Shown here piece by piece: positions 26,701-37,023 of a DNA stretch of 64,000 nt. The translations under genes were made by a program, and so were the position numbers. The notes under the pieces are model-generated. The model worked only from the letters and a program-made list of their open reading frames with translations, was not told the DNA's origin and ran no database searches. The DNA is from Zychaea mexicana (lineage: Eukaryota > Mucoromycota > Mucoromycetes > Mucorales > Lichtheimiaceae). The stretch's first letter is position 1; each line of letters begins with the position of its first letter. Where the stretch lies: positions 558,001 to 622,000 of the forward strand of contig NW_026516666.1 of the NCBI RefSeq assembly GCF_025766255.1, written 5' to 3'.

Positions 26701-27176
26701 CTGCCCTGAACTCCTTCAAAGATGGGTACCTCCGGATATAGTAGTACGTGGTGGTATCAAAACTTCATCAGGAAGCGGAGATTGCTGGGTCAAGGACGAA
26801 AAAAAAAAAAAAAAAAAAAGTTCTTTTTCTCAAGGAAAAGCGCTACGCTATTCTCTTTTCCCTCCACCCAACCACCCTCAAACTCTCTATGCACGCTTTT
26901 GATCCAAAGCCTGATCAAAACCTCTTCGACCCTATTGCTGGCACCCTTTTGCGACGACGGCAGCTTTTCATTGTTTTTCCCTAAATATCCCTGTCCTCTG
27001 TTCTATCACACAAAACTGTTCTTTGGCTTGTTTCTAATCTCTACCATTTACTAGTACTCTTTTCTTTCTTGCGTTCTTCTTTACCTATACTCCCTCATTA
27101 ACCTACCCTTTTTTTGGCTCACACACCCTCTCTCACTCTTTCTCTTCATATCGTCCTTCTTTTTAATTCTGTGTGA
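23776..27176. other. Long intergenic region, no gene recognised
   Basis: A 3.4-kb region between the divergent oxidase (-) and PRL phosphatase (+). Open frames are short (for example 24615-24884 -, 25274-25567 -, 25789-26001 +, 26318-26533 +), without splice support or recognisable motifs. A 21-base A run occurs at 26799-26819. The last ~200 bases are strongly CT-rich, as expected of a core promoter for the phosphatase. Confidence 0.45.
26799..26819. repeat. Poly(A) homopolymer run of 21 bases
   Basis: Uninterrupted A run. Such a run could be a polymorphic tract, the scar of a retro-inserted sequence, or an assembly-sensitive site. Confidence 0.9.
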
Positions 27177-28042
27177 ATGGTCAACATTAGCGACAAGCGC
27201 TTCACTCCCATGGCAACACGCAACGGATCATCACCTCTTGGGCGCATGCTCTCCGTCATTGACTGCCCACACTCGTCTCTTCGCTTTTTAATTCTTGATT
27301 GTCCTACCGAATCAACACTCGATTTCTACATGGAACAGTTCAATCGACTCAATGTCGCTGCAGTGGTACGATGCTGCCAACCCACATATAATGCGAATCG
27401 TTTAATGGAACGTGATATTCAAGTTATTGATCTTCCTTTCAAGGACGGTGGGCTGGTAAGTTCATGTGAGAGTGAGAGAGAGAGAGAGAGAGAAAAGAAA
27501 AAGAAAACTCCTCCTTTTGCCTCGTGCCACTTCCAAATAAAGGAATGATTCTGGGGATGATGGATATTGATGGACAGCAATACTCTTTCTTGTATACAGC
27601 CCCCGCCGGTCATCGTGCGCGAGTGGTTATCGCTCGTAGAAAAGACCAAAGAAAAAGACCCCACTCCAACCATTGCAGTGCACTGTGTTGCTGGCCTTGG
27701 TCGAGCGCCCGTGCTTGTCGCGATTGCCCTGATTGAAATGGGCATGAAGCCGCTGGATTCTATCGAGCATATCCGAGCGAAGAGACGCGGGGCTTTTAAC
27801 AAACCTCAGATTGCATACCTGGTAAGTTTCCAAGAAGGGGGGTTTCTTTCATGCATTTCGACGAGTTGATCATTCCAAACGTGATTGTTCTTGTATATTA
27901 GGATACCTACAAACGAGTACTTAAATCGTCGAGCAGCACCCACTCGTCACTACGATCGTCGCTGGGCAGAATGTTCCGAATTGGCGGGAGCAAAACCAAC
28001 AGCGCCAATAGCAGCAGCACCACATTGCAACAACAAACGTGA
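27177..28042 (+). CDS. PRL (PTP4A)-type protein tyrosine phosphatase without CaaX box
   Basis: A 213-aa protein in three exons (27177-27455, 27600-27821 and 27902-28042), all phase 0. The catalytic signature HCVAGLGRAP gives Cys122 and Arg128, and the alanine after Arg is typical of PRL enzymes. The general-acid loop is DLPFKDGG (Asp90). Other PRL blocks are VREWLSLVEK and AKRRGAFNKPQIAYL. PRL phosphatases normally end in a prenylated CaaX box; this protein instead ends in a ~40-residue Ser/Thr/Asn-rich tail finishing TLQQQT. The first intron carries a GA microsatellite. ATG 27177 is the first in frame; ATG 27210 is the alternative. The CT-rich upstream stretch is typical of fungal promoters. 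Confidence 0.9.
27473..27494. repeat. (GA)n microsatellite inside a PRL intron
   Basis: A GA dinucleotide run lies just after the first donor site of the phosphatase gene. It is intronic in the model. Confidence 0.85.
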
Positions 28043-28347
28043 CTATATGGCAGCCCCCGATTGCCTGCTTTACTACTGGCAGTGGTGTTGCTGTTACTTG
28101 AACGACAAAAGAATATCATTAATCACATGAATAATAATAAAAACAGCGACAGCAGCAATTTTGCATGTATGCGAGAAAGTTTCGATAAGGGAAAAGGAGG
28201 AGAAAAGAAGTGGTGAAGCATAATTTTATATTGCTGGGGAAGAAGAAGAAGAAGATCTCAAAAGATGTTAATATGTAAAGTATTATCATTGATGTATTAT
28301 TATTATTATTATTACAGACATGCTATATGTATAATGTGTGTGTTTTT
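28043..28347. other. Convergent spacer with microsatellites
   Basis: Holds a GAA run (about 28242-28255) and an ATT run (about 28296-28314) between two converging genes. AATAAT-type AT-rich 3' signals only. Confidence 0.6.
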
Positions 28348-29082
28348 CTATGGTACATGATGGTGTTGCTGTTGCTGAGGATGGTGTTCTTCAGAAGGAG
28401 TATATGCGGGAGGCGGTGGATGACAGCAACAATGAGCAACTGCCGGTGGATGGCACACGGATGACGATGACGACACATAGGCTGAATCATCATTGAATAC
28501 CTCCTTTGCCGGTGGTGCCGATGGTCCTGGCCCGTCATCGTCTAGCTGTGAAGCCGGGGGAGATGACGCAATGGCGCTTAGTTTGTTAGGTTCAGCGACG
28601 GCTGCAGTAGCTGCTGCTGCTGCTTCTGCTTCTACTCCTGCTCCTACTCCTGCTACTTCTGCTGTTGCGCTTGCTGTACTAGTAACAGCGATAAGAGCAG
28701 GCGGCGGTGGCGCTGGAGGGTGTGGCGGTGGCACGACGATGATATCTGGTGCGACAAGTTCGTCACCACTACCGATATCATTATTATCATTGATATTTTC
28801 CATCGCATCTTGCCGTCTTGCAGCCTCCTTGTCCAATTGCAATTTTCGTCTTTTCCGTCTTCTTCGCTGTCGATATTGTCGCCAGTGCCAGTAGAGACAG
28901 ATGCCGGCTCCAAGCGCGAATGGAATCACGAGTCCGCCCGCCAAAGATAGAATAACGACCAGAGCACGCAAATGCTGCTCATCGGATCGGATTTTGAGAA
29001 CCAAGCCTTCGTCGTTGGCAGCAACAAGATGCTGTTGAAAGATGTATGCGGTTACAATTAAAGCACCATAGTTGTAGTGCAT
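28348..29082 (-). CDS. Single-pass membrane protein with PPAY-containing tail (5' end uncertain)
   Basis: A 244-aa protein if it starts at ATG 29082. The N-terminus is hydrophobic and signal-like (ALIVTAYIFQQ), followed by a short region and one strong membrane segment (ALVVILSLAGGLVIPFALG). A basic stop-transfer block (RQRRRRKRRK) and a ~150-residue Ala/Pro-rich tail come next. The tail contains PPPPAYTPSEEH, a PPxY motif, and a Cys-rich AHCCCHPP patch, then ends in Gln/His runs. The predicted topology is type I with the PPxY in the cytoplasm. A good acceptor-like CAG sits immediately before this ATG, and a TATAAAAG box lies ~430 bp upstream (29511-29520), so a 5' exon, possibly untranslated, is likely. 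I do not recognise the family. Confidence 0.65.
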   Translation of the reverse strand: MHYNYGALIVTAYIFQQHLVAANDEGLVLKIRSDEQHLRALVVILSLAGGLVIPFALGAGICLYWHWRQYRQRRRRKRRKLQLDKEAARRQDAMENINDNNDIGSGDELVAPDIIVVPPPHPPAPPPPALIAVTSTASATAEVAGVGAGVEAEAAAAATAAVAEPNKLSAIASSPPASQLDDDGPGPSAPPAKEVFNDDSAYVSSSSSVCHPPAVAHCCCHPPPPAYTPSEEHHPQQQQHHHVP

Positions 29083-29729
29083 CTGCGGAGTTAAAGAGAC
29101 CAATATAACATTCGCTTGTTGTTGTTGTTGATGTTGAATATTTCTGCGTTAGGTTGAGTGTTCTTTTGTTCTGTATGTGTTTTTGCTGGCTATTGGCTAA
29201 TGGAGCGATGTAATAAAAAGAAAAGAGGACCAAAGAGAGAGAGAGAGAGGAAGAAATGAAAAAAGTACGGCGTAAGGGGTTCTAAAAGAAAGAGTGGAAA
29301 GAGGTTCTCCCTCCCCTTCATTCTGGCCATGCATAACAATTTCGCATTTTGCCACTTATTGTTCAAACAAAACAGAACGCACCATGCAGCACCATGCATC
29401 GTCCTGGTAATAGCGAACAGAAGAGAGCGTGTGCAAGTCCGTCGCTTTCTATTCTCTTTATGAAGCCACCAGATCAAAAAAGGCTGCAGGGATTGTCATC
29501 ATACCATCATGGCTTTTATATCCCTTTCTGATCTTTTATTTGTGATAGCTACTTTACTAGTGTATATACTCAGTGTGTGTGTGATGTATTGTACCTAGTA
29601 TATAGTCAATATAGAACACACAACTTTCTCTTGTCATTGTGGATAGGCTATCTCCTTAAAAAGTTTTATTATTAATGAATTACTATTGTACAGAATAGGA
29701 TAGGATAGGCCTTGTCTTTGAAAATGTAT
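29083..29729. other. 5' region of the 28.3-kb gene and 3' flank of the RSPRY1-like gene
   Basis: Contains a likely untranslated leader and intron for the gene on the left, a GA repeat near 29238-29250, and AT-rich 3' flank. No separate coding region supported. Confidence 0.45.
29511..29520 (-). promoter_or_regulatory. TATA-box candidate (TATAAAAGCC)
   Basis: A minus-strand TATAAAAG is a consensus match upstream of the membrane-protein gene at 28.3-29.1 kb. Its distance from the ATG implies a 5' leader intron ending at the CAG before 29082. Confidence 0.4.
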
Positions 29730-32700
29730 TCAGGGTGATTTGATACTGTTGGAGAGTGAGGGCGAGGAGGATGCTACGCTGATCCGGTCTTCAATATCGG
29801 CTCGACATAGTGGGCTAGAAAAGAGATTAGATAAATTCAGAATTAGAATTTCACGAGATACTTGAAATACAAGCTATCTTTATGAAGTTCTGAGAGGGAG
29901 AGGAGGGAGAGAGAGAGAGAGTGAGATCGCTTACCACATGTCAAGTGCATCCGCACAGCGTCCACCCCAGCCGGTATGCCGACAGGGCAGCAGCATGACA
30001 TTTTTAGGTTCCGAGAAACAGATCGTGCAAAGTGGCCCGTCCCATTCATAGCTGCTGCTGCTACTGTTACTGACTGCATCAACATCCACGACCACTCCTG
30101 CTGTCGCTCTTTTTCCTCCTCCTACTCCTTCTTGGTGTTGGTGTTTCTGCTGCTGTAATGTATGAGGTTGCTGTTGTTGTTGCTGCTGCTGCCGATGAGA
30201 GACAGATGCAGATGTAGTGGTCGTCGTCGTTGTGGTGGTGATTGAAGTGGCCTGAGATTTGCATCGTGGCTTACTGCGTTTCTGCACATAGTGTAGCACT
30301 CGGTTTTTAAAATGTTCATCGAGCTTTCCGGCCTCACTGATTCCCTTGTACTTGACCGAGACAGGGGGTGGATACATCCATGGTCGATCGCCAAAGTTGA
30401 GCAAGACGTGCTGGTGCGTCGTAAGACTGACGGCGGGGTACAGCCCCAGACTTACTGATTTGTTGTCATTGCTGTTACTGCTGCGACTCTTGCTCTTTCT
30501 GCTGCTGCTACTCGTACTCGCTCTCGCTGCTTCATTTTGAAAGTTGCTGTTCCCACTGTTGTTGTTGTTGTTGTTGTTGTTATCACTGCTGTTGAATGGT
30601 GGGGGTGGAAGCATGGGTGATGCAGATATGCCCTCAACGTCATCGTCTTCAGAAACGCAATGCTGACGCGCAGGGTGCTCGAACTCAACAGTAAGACCCA
30701 GGTCACATCCGTTGATGAAGAAGGTGCAGAGACCATTGTCTAGATCCAAGAAGCTGCCAAGCACGTCGCCTGCGCGACAATGGACGTTGCTATGCGACTG
30801 GGGGTACACTGCAGATCCATCCGCCTGTTCCATGAAAAGAAAAGAATACGTGTTTTAGTAAACAGTTTACACGCCCAATACAGCAACTTACCCATACAGC
30901 AGTGCGATACGTATCAAAGGCAAAGCCGTTCTATTTTAGACAAGGTATTATGTAATGCAACGATAAATAAGTTAGCCTGTTCTGCCTTTCCAAATGGAAA
31001 ATTCCCGCATTTGGGGGTGGGATTGATAGTGTGTGGGGGTGTTCTAAGTGCCAAACATACGCAGTCATCACCAACGCCATATCCTTCTTCTGGTGTAAAC
31101 CGACAACGACTCGTGGCCCAACCAAGCTGCATAATGCCGTTTGTCAATAGTAATGTCTCATAATACCATTTTCCCTTTTTCACACACGCTGTTGCACGTA
31201 TGGATTCGAAATGGGGTCTGTCATTGCGCAGTTCCAGACCATTACCGCCTAGTTTCCAATGGGCAGTGGCGTCAAACAGGTTCATGATGGCTTTCAAGTG
31301 GGAAAGATCCCATGAGCAAGCGAGCTAACGTTGGTGGTCTTTGAGTAAGTAAACACTTTAGAATTTGCTTTAGCATGATGCTCTTTTTACCTGTTGTTCA
31401 TCGTCGCCTATAGAAGAAAGAGTAAAACGGAAAGTTTAGTTATCCGTATACATGTATCATGGAAGCCTGTAGCTAATAACAAAAACCACCTACCAAAGAC
31501 ATTGTCCAGTGCCCATCGTGAACAATGGGCGAGCTGTACGTAGCGGGTCCAATCATCACGCAACTTTCCTTCAGGTGGTATAAATCCTGTATCAAAGCTG
31601 TTGAGATGTGACATGAACTCGGGCCGACTTGGAGGCGAAGCGCGTTGCTTGATATGATCTGACAGCATGGACGACGCGCTTGTTCCGGTGAAAGAATGCA
31701 CGCTGTTGTTGGTACCCACATGATTGCTATCTGCTTCTGATGATTTGTCAAGATGTCCATCGAGTGACCAGCCGTCGTCAAAACCATCAACGTCGACGTC
31801 CTCGTTACATTTTCCTTTGTGCTTTCGGTGAAACAGACGCACCAAATGCATCTTGGTGTCGCGCCACATGGTCTCTAAGCAATACTTGACTCTGCCTGCT
31901 TTGAACAATGCTTGGGGATGTAATGCTGCAGGGGCCTTGTTGCTCGTCATGTCGAGTTCTGCTGGATCATTGTTGGAGCTATTGTGAGATAGTGATGAGA
32001 CGGGCGAGCAGGGCGACATGAGAAATATATGATGGTTGGCTTCTTCGCATTCGTGGATCACTGCAAGTAGAATCGCACGGATATTGCATGGATGTGCTAT
32101 GATGGCTTCCTTGACGATGCCTAATACACATAAAACTCTGATAAGTACATTTCCAACTTTCTGTGACCCCCAATACAAAAATGCATTACCTGTCAATGCA
32201 AATTTTTCCAAAGCATTCAATGCGAAGATACGAACGCGCAAATCCTCTTCTGGATCAGCAAGAAAATGCAACAACAGATCGCCGACTTGATCCGTCCACA
32301 ATTCCTGGCACAAGTCACCTGCAAACTTTTCTGCCAAAAGCGACCACAGTGCAGCTGAATTGAGCTTGAGGAGTGTACTGGGACCAGCATAGCGTTTCTT
32401 TTTCTTGGGCTTTTTCTTTTGTTGCTGTTGGTGGTGTTCTGTGGCTGGATCACGGCATTGTGGACACGGCCGTTTCCATTGCTGGATGGTCACGGGTTGA
32501 CGACGATAGCGGCGTAATTTGGATGTTGTTGTTGACGGAGCAGCCGTAGTGAAAGAGGATGGTGCTAATGCGAATGGTGTCACCAAAGAAGTCAACACAC
32601 TGTACAGATGATGCGTGGGTTTGTTGAGCCGCGACAGGATGACAGGTGATACAGCAGCCATGGTTTCGCGTGATGGAAGTGCCGCGCGGTCCACAATGTG

Positions 32701-33139
32701 GCTGAGGAATGCCATGGCCACTGGGCTTTCCGGCTCAAGTGCCGATGTGATGGTTGCTATGAATGCAAGGTATCCAGAGCCTGACAAGTGGGCAAGCGTA
32801 AGTTTCTTTCTCTATTGAAAACGTCTACACTTTGAAGAGAAACTAACCTTCGTATGCCAATTGAAACAGCGTGTCAAGTGCATGAACCATGCGTCGTTCC
32901 CGGTCGTAGAATTCTTGGGATGCGCGTTGCTCATCGTCATTTGGTGCAGCATTGTTGTTGTTGTTGTTATAGTCGCTGCTGTCAGTAACGGTAGTGCCGG
33001 TGTTGCTTTCGCCTTGGTGATGGTATTCATGGATGTGATTCTGTGCGATAGTAAGAATATGTCGCCATGAACTTTCAACCATGCGGCTGGTATACTCGAA
33101 CGACGCCGGATTGCTTGCGACTTCACCTAACACTGGCAT
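29730..33139 (-). CDS. RSPRY1-like SPRY and RING domain protein
   Basis: A 934-aa protein in eight exons: 32848-33139, 32190-32780, 31494-32120, 31391-31407 (17 nt), 31061-31324, 30892-30930, 29935-30824 and 29730-29814. Animal RSPRY1 has the same order of helical-repeat region, SPRY domain and C-terminal RING. Here the N-terminal half carries RIFALNALEKFALTG and CSRWALDNVFG, both aligning to RSPRY1. The SPRY domain starts in exon 5 (GNGLELRNDRPHFESIR, KWYYETLLLTNGIMQLGWAT, EEGYGVGDDC). The RING begins CTICFSEPKNVMLLPC (about residue 875) and ends CPLCRADI. The expected fifth zinc ligand appears to be Gly: HTGWGGRC where HTGxCxxC is usual. Poly-Asn/Ser/Gln inserts account for the extra length over RSPRY1. 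A ubiquitin-ligase role is inferred from family only. Confidence 0.87.
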
Positions 33140-34140
33140 CTCTTTTTAATTTATCGCAGAAAAAGATTTTGCTTTTTCGGGGCTTCTTTCTTCCAGTAAT
33201 AAAGTGTTGTTTGTGTAAGGTAGCGCAGTTGCTGTTGCACACGTCTCTCTGTTCTTTTTTAAACGTATATTGTATCAAGGGTCTGATTTTCCAAAGCAGT
33301 CTGAAGAAGAGATAAGAAAAAGCGAGAGAAAAGAGGAGAATAGTCCACCAAACCCCCTCGGTGGGTTGCCACAGCGTTCAATTGTTCTCGCTCGTTTCGA
33401 TACTCTAAACAACCTGAAAACGCCCTTGACTCAATTGAAAAAGCAAATAAAAAAAAAATTGAGCTTCTGCGGTTCGTTGGTGTTTTCTATTGTTTGAGCT
33501 TCGCAAAAAACAGTTCTCACAATGGCTGCTGTTTACTGAAAAGATGATAGCAGTTTGTTTGTTTGGTCGATCCTTTTTTTTTTTTGTAATGGGTTGATTA
33601 TAACAGCGGCAGTGTTGTTTGTACTGTTTGCCACTACCAACCACATGGTCATGATGATACAAATACGCATCTACGATCAGTAAAGAAAACGCCGCCACCT
33701 TCTCTCCTCCCTGCCTTCATAGTAGTCATCAAAGACGAACAAAAGTGGCAAACCTCTGATCTTGTCAACAACCAAGGCCCTGGGTTCCCATGATGTAGTA
33801 GATGATGACCGTGATGTTGACACACGCATTTTTTCTCCTTTGTTTCTAAAACATTCTGTTGACGGAACGCTTAGTACCACCATCTCATTTACGCACTCAC
33901 GAATAAAAGCTAAAAAATATTATATCCCGCCGTGGCCGTGTGGAAACACAAACGTTGTATAAGCCCCCTCCTCCTCCTTCTCGAAACCATCATCACCACC
34001 CCTCCTTCCATTGTGCCCCGCGTCGTTATCTAACTAGGATTAAAAAGAACCCATTTTAATCTTTTCTTTCTTTTTCTCTTCAATCTTGTTTTTTTTCTAC
34101 TCTTCCACCATTACTTTTCACACACACACTCGATATACAG
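33140..34140. other. Divergent promoter region
   Basis: 1 kb between the RSPRY1-like gene (-) and a hypothetical gene (+). Short frames only. The right half becomes pyrimidine-rich (about 34050-34125), consistent with a promoter for the plus-strand gene. Confidence 0.5.
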
Positions 34141-34877
34141 ATGGCTTGTAACAATATCAAAAACCAAATAATATCACTGGTGGACGAAGACGCTATCGAT
34201 GAACGTTTGTTTGTTGATGATTACCAACACATATCACCGAGCCGGAGCCGGAGCATCAGCACCAGGTGCCAGCACCAAAACAATATTAATCCAAAACCCA
34301 GAAGATGCACTTCATTCACGACGACGACGACGACAAAGAAGACAACAGCTACAACAGCAATTACGGAAACAGCATACAAGAATGATGATGTTCGTCCGGG
34401 CCCGGACAGTGTTAATCAGAAGGTAATACTATAGATTTTCTCACACGGGCTCTATCTTAGAATTATACTTATATCCAACATAATCAATTCTGTTTCTTGC
34501 TGTATAATTTTCTTTAACTTTCCTGTGTCACCCTGCCAGCTGTAACTGACGCACAGATCTTTTTTCCCCAGACTTTGTCTAGTGCTATTTCGTCATTGCC
34601 GACTATTCTAATCACAGACTATGACATTGAGTCCAGCAGCATGTCCGAAATAATCACATCCGAAGATTATTTACCTTCACGCCGCTACTATTATTGCCAT
34701 AAGAAGAATATAACTGTCGCTTCTACGGATACTACCACCCCATTCTCCCCCTCCTTACTACTCGCTCTCCCTCCCACCTCTTTATCAAATTATCACGCTG
34801 GACTGATCGAACGATACCGACATGATTTGTCAGCATTATTACAAAACAGTACCAATAATAGTAGTAACAATAGTTAA
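34141..34877 (+). CDS. Hypothetical low-complexity protein, two exons
   Basis: A predicted 195-aa protein: exon 1 34141-34422, exon 2 34572-34877. The donor (AAG before GTAATA) and the acceptor (TTTTTCCCCAG) are in phase 0, and the second exon is open only in that frame. The sequence is Ser/Thr/Asn-rich with a Thr/Lys tract in exon 1. A hydrophobic-acidic stretch (LPTILITDYDIESSSMSEII) follows, and the end is ALLQNSTNNSSNNS. No domain recognised. A CT-rich promoter precedes the ATG. Gene status is moderate; the function is unknown. Confidence 0.5.
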
Positions 34878-37023
34878 TTGAATCAATCAGACTGCTGTCA
34901 TGTATATATAATGTACTGCATCGTAATCAATAGATTATTACTGTATTGTTCTGACCCTGAAAGGCTGTTAGAAAACAAGTGTCAGTAGTTAGAAAACAAC
35001 GGGAGATATAAACAGAAGAATGCTATTCCTTATTGCAACGTTCAAGCGAGCATTGGATGCCAGTGATGAAGGATTGCGCAGAAGTATAAGCGGAACGATG
35101 ATAAAAAATAATTGGTTGTATACTTTGAACTGCCTGTTCGACTTGATATGGACTGCTTAACACATGTACTCGCTTCTGTGTGGCAACAACGATGGTGCTT
35201 ATTTATGATCATCACACACAACCATTCCAGCTGATTTTTGCGTAGTATCATTGATGTATCCTTCGCTCACTTGCTCATAAAAATCGCTAATCACAACGCT
35301 CAAGTTGTGCAAAATGTAACAGCACTTTAATAACTTATCGTGACAGAGAACTGTAAAAGAAAAACGCCAAAAGAAGTGGCAATATTGAATTGGGCGTTTT
35401 AAAAAGGGCCTGTAGATCGTGCGTTTCTTGTGAATCTCAACCAGTCTGGCGTATCATAACATTGTATACATAAACATGTTAAGCTCCCTTTGAAAGATGG
35501 TGCCCAGCAAACCATAAATTTTGGGCATACAATGCAGTGGCAGCATTGTTCAGTTGAAAGGTGTCGCTTAATAAAATCTGTACATAATGATTGCAATCAG
35601 GAACTAAGCGTTTTTATGACAGTGCAAGCAGTACGTGCTCATTGAATGCTAGTCTATTCACTTTTCAGTATAATGCTCTGAAAGAATACAAGGCGGCAAT
35701 CCTTTCTTTTCTATGGAGGCACGCAACTTCACAGTCGCCCTTCTTTATTTCCGCCAATGTACTGCCATGCATCGTTATATGCAGGTAGGCCGATCAAAAG
35801 GTGACAGACGGTTTTTTAGGCTCTAAAGGACTCTGGAAGGTTCCGGAAAACCCACTGCAATCGGCTCTGATGAGCTTTGGTGATTATCTTTGCCGAGACA
35901 AACTCCTTCTGTAGGTGGTGGTAGTTAATGCTCTCAATCGCAATGACTTTATAATTCTATACGCATTTCCCGGTTAAGATCATAGAGAACCGGGACGGTT
36001 CCAGTTCGATTCATTCATGAAACCGACTCGTCATGAACCGACCAGACTCGACGTTTTTCTCGGTTCCTCAGAAGTAGGCTCTAAATAACAGGGATATAAA
36101 TGTCACCCATCACAAAATAAACAAGACATACAATGAGTCCCTTCTTTCGCATGTTTAACCAAATGACCTCATCGATCCAGCCGACGCATTAGCTCTGATT
36201 ATTTACCAATGCATATGTTATACCCATTTATCAAGTAGATAAATGGTAACATTGTCATCCAACAATTCACATTACACTGTAAACAGCTCCTTGCTGTAAC
36301 AATACTGTACTGTAAACAAATAATTATTATGTTGCAACTTCTACTAGATGAGTAAGCACCACATCCACACGTATATTAAAATCAGATACTGCAAACACTG
36401 ATTTTGCCTCTCGTCGTACTCACTTAAATGCATATAATAAGATTAAGCTATCGTGCGGACAATTATTAGAGGAGCAACCTGAAAATGTGGATGTCAGCGG
36501 TGTATATGTTAAAATGAGCGGCTTGCTAGAACTGGCGAGAGAGTTATCGACTGTTGATCGAGACAGTAGCCTGAAAATTCGCCCTTTTCTTCATTAATCG
36601 AGTAATTGGTAAATTCTCATCTGTTATTCAACGCTACTGAACTCCTCTCGCTCTCCCGCTGTACTAAATTGCTATTGTATGTCTACTAAATTACCACTGC
36701 CACGCCACATAGGCACTCAAGTCTTGACTATTTGGCCACATTGACCACACCACACGACCACATTTCACATAGGTTAAAATCAAGAGTCATAAGAAATGAA
36801 CCTTGGGTTGGTGATAGACAGCTCGCAATCTCGTGATACTAGTTTTTTTTACTGATTTATTGACGATGGTAGTGTTGTAACACCATATGCGATGTTGCGG
36901 TAGAAGGGGACTATTTTTTGTAAGCAATGACTGATGTCATGGGCTTAAATATTGTTCCGTCTCGGTAGTTCCCCGCCCTCGTCCGTATATATGTGGGAAG
37001 ACTCAGATTGCAAACTATTTTTA
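34878..37023. other. Intergenic region with small inverted repeats, no gene recognised
   Basis: A GGTTC-rich segment (about 35800-36080) contains the inverted repeat CCCGGTT/AACCGGG (35969-35975 and 35988-35994), and a hairpin sits at 36224-36246. Short open frames elsewhere are unsupported. Confidence 0.45.
36224..36246. repeat. Perfect 9-bp inverted repeat (hairpin)
   Basis: CCATTTATC at 36224-36232 and GATAAATGG at 36238-36246 are perfect complements around a 5-base loop. No T run follows in a gene context, so no role can be given. Confidence 0.8.

Noticed and set aside
28039..28098. Extra PRL intron that might supply a CaaX end
   Set aside because: Using the GTGACT donor and the CAG at about 28080 gives a Gly-Val-Ala-Val-Thr end, not CaaX, with an intron of only ~42 nt.
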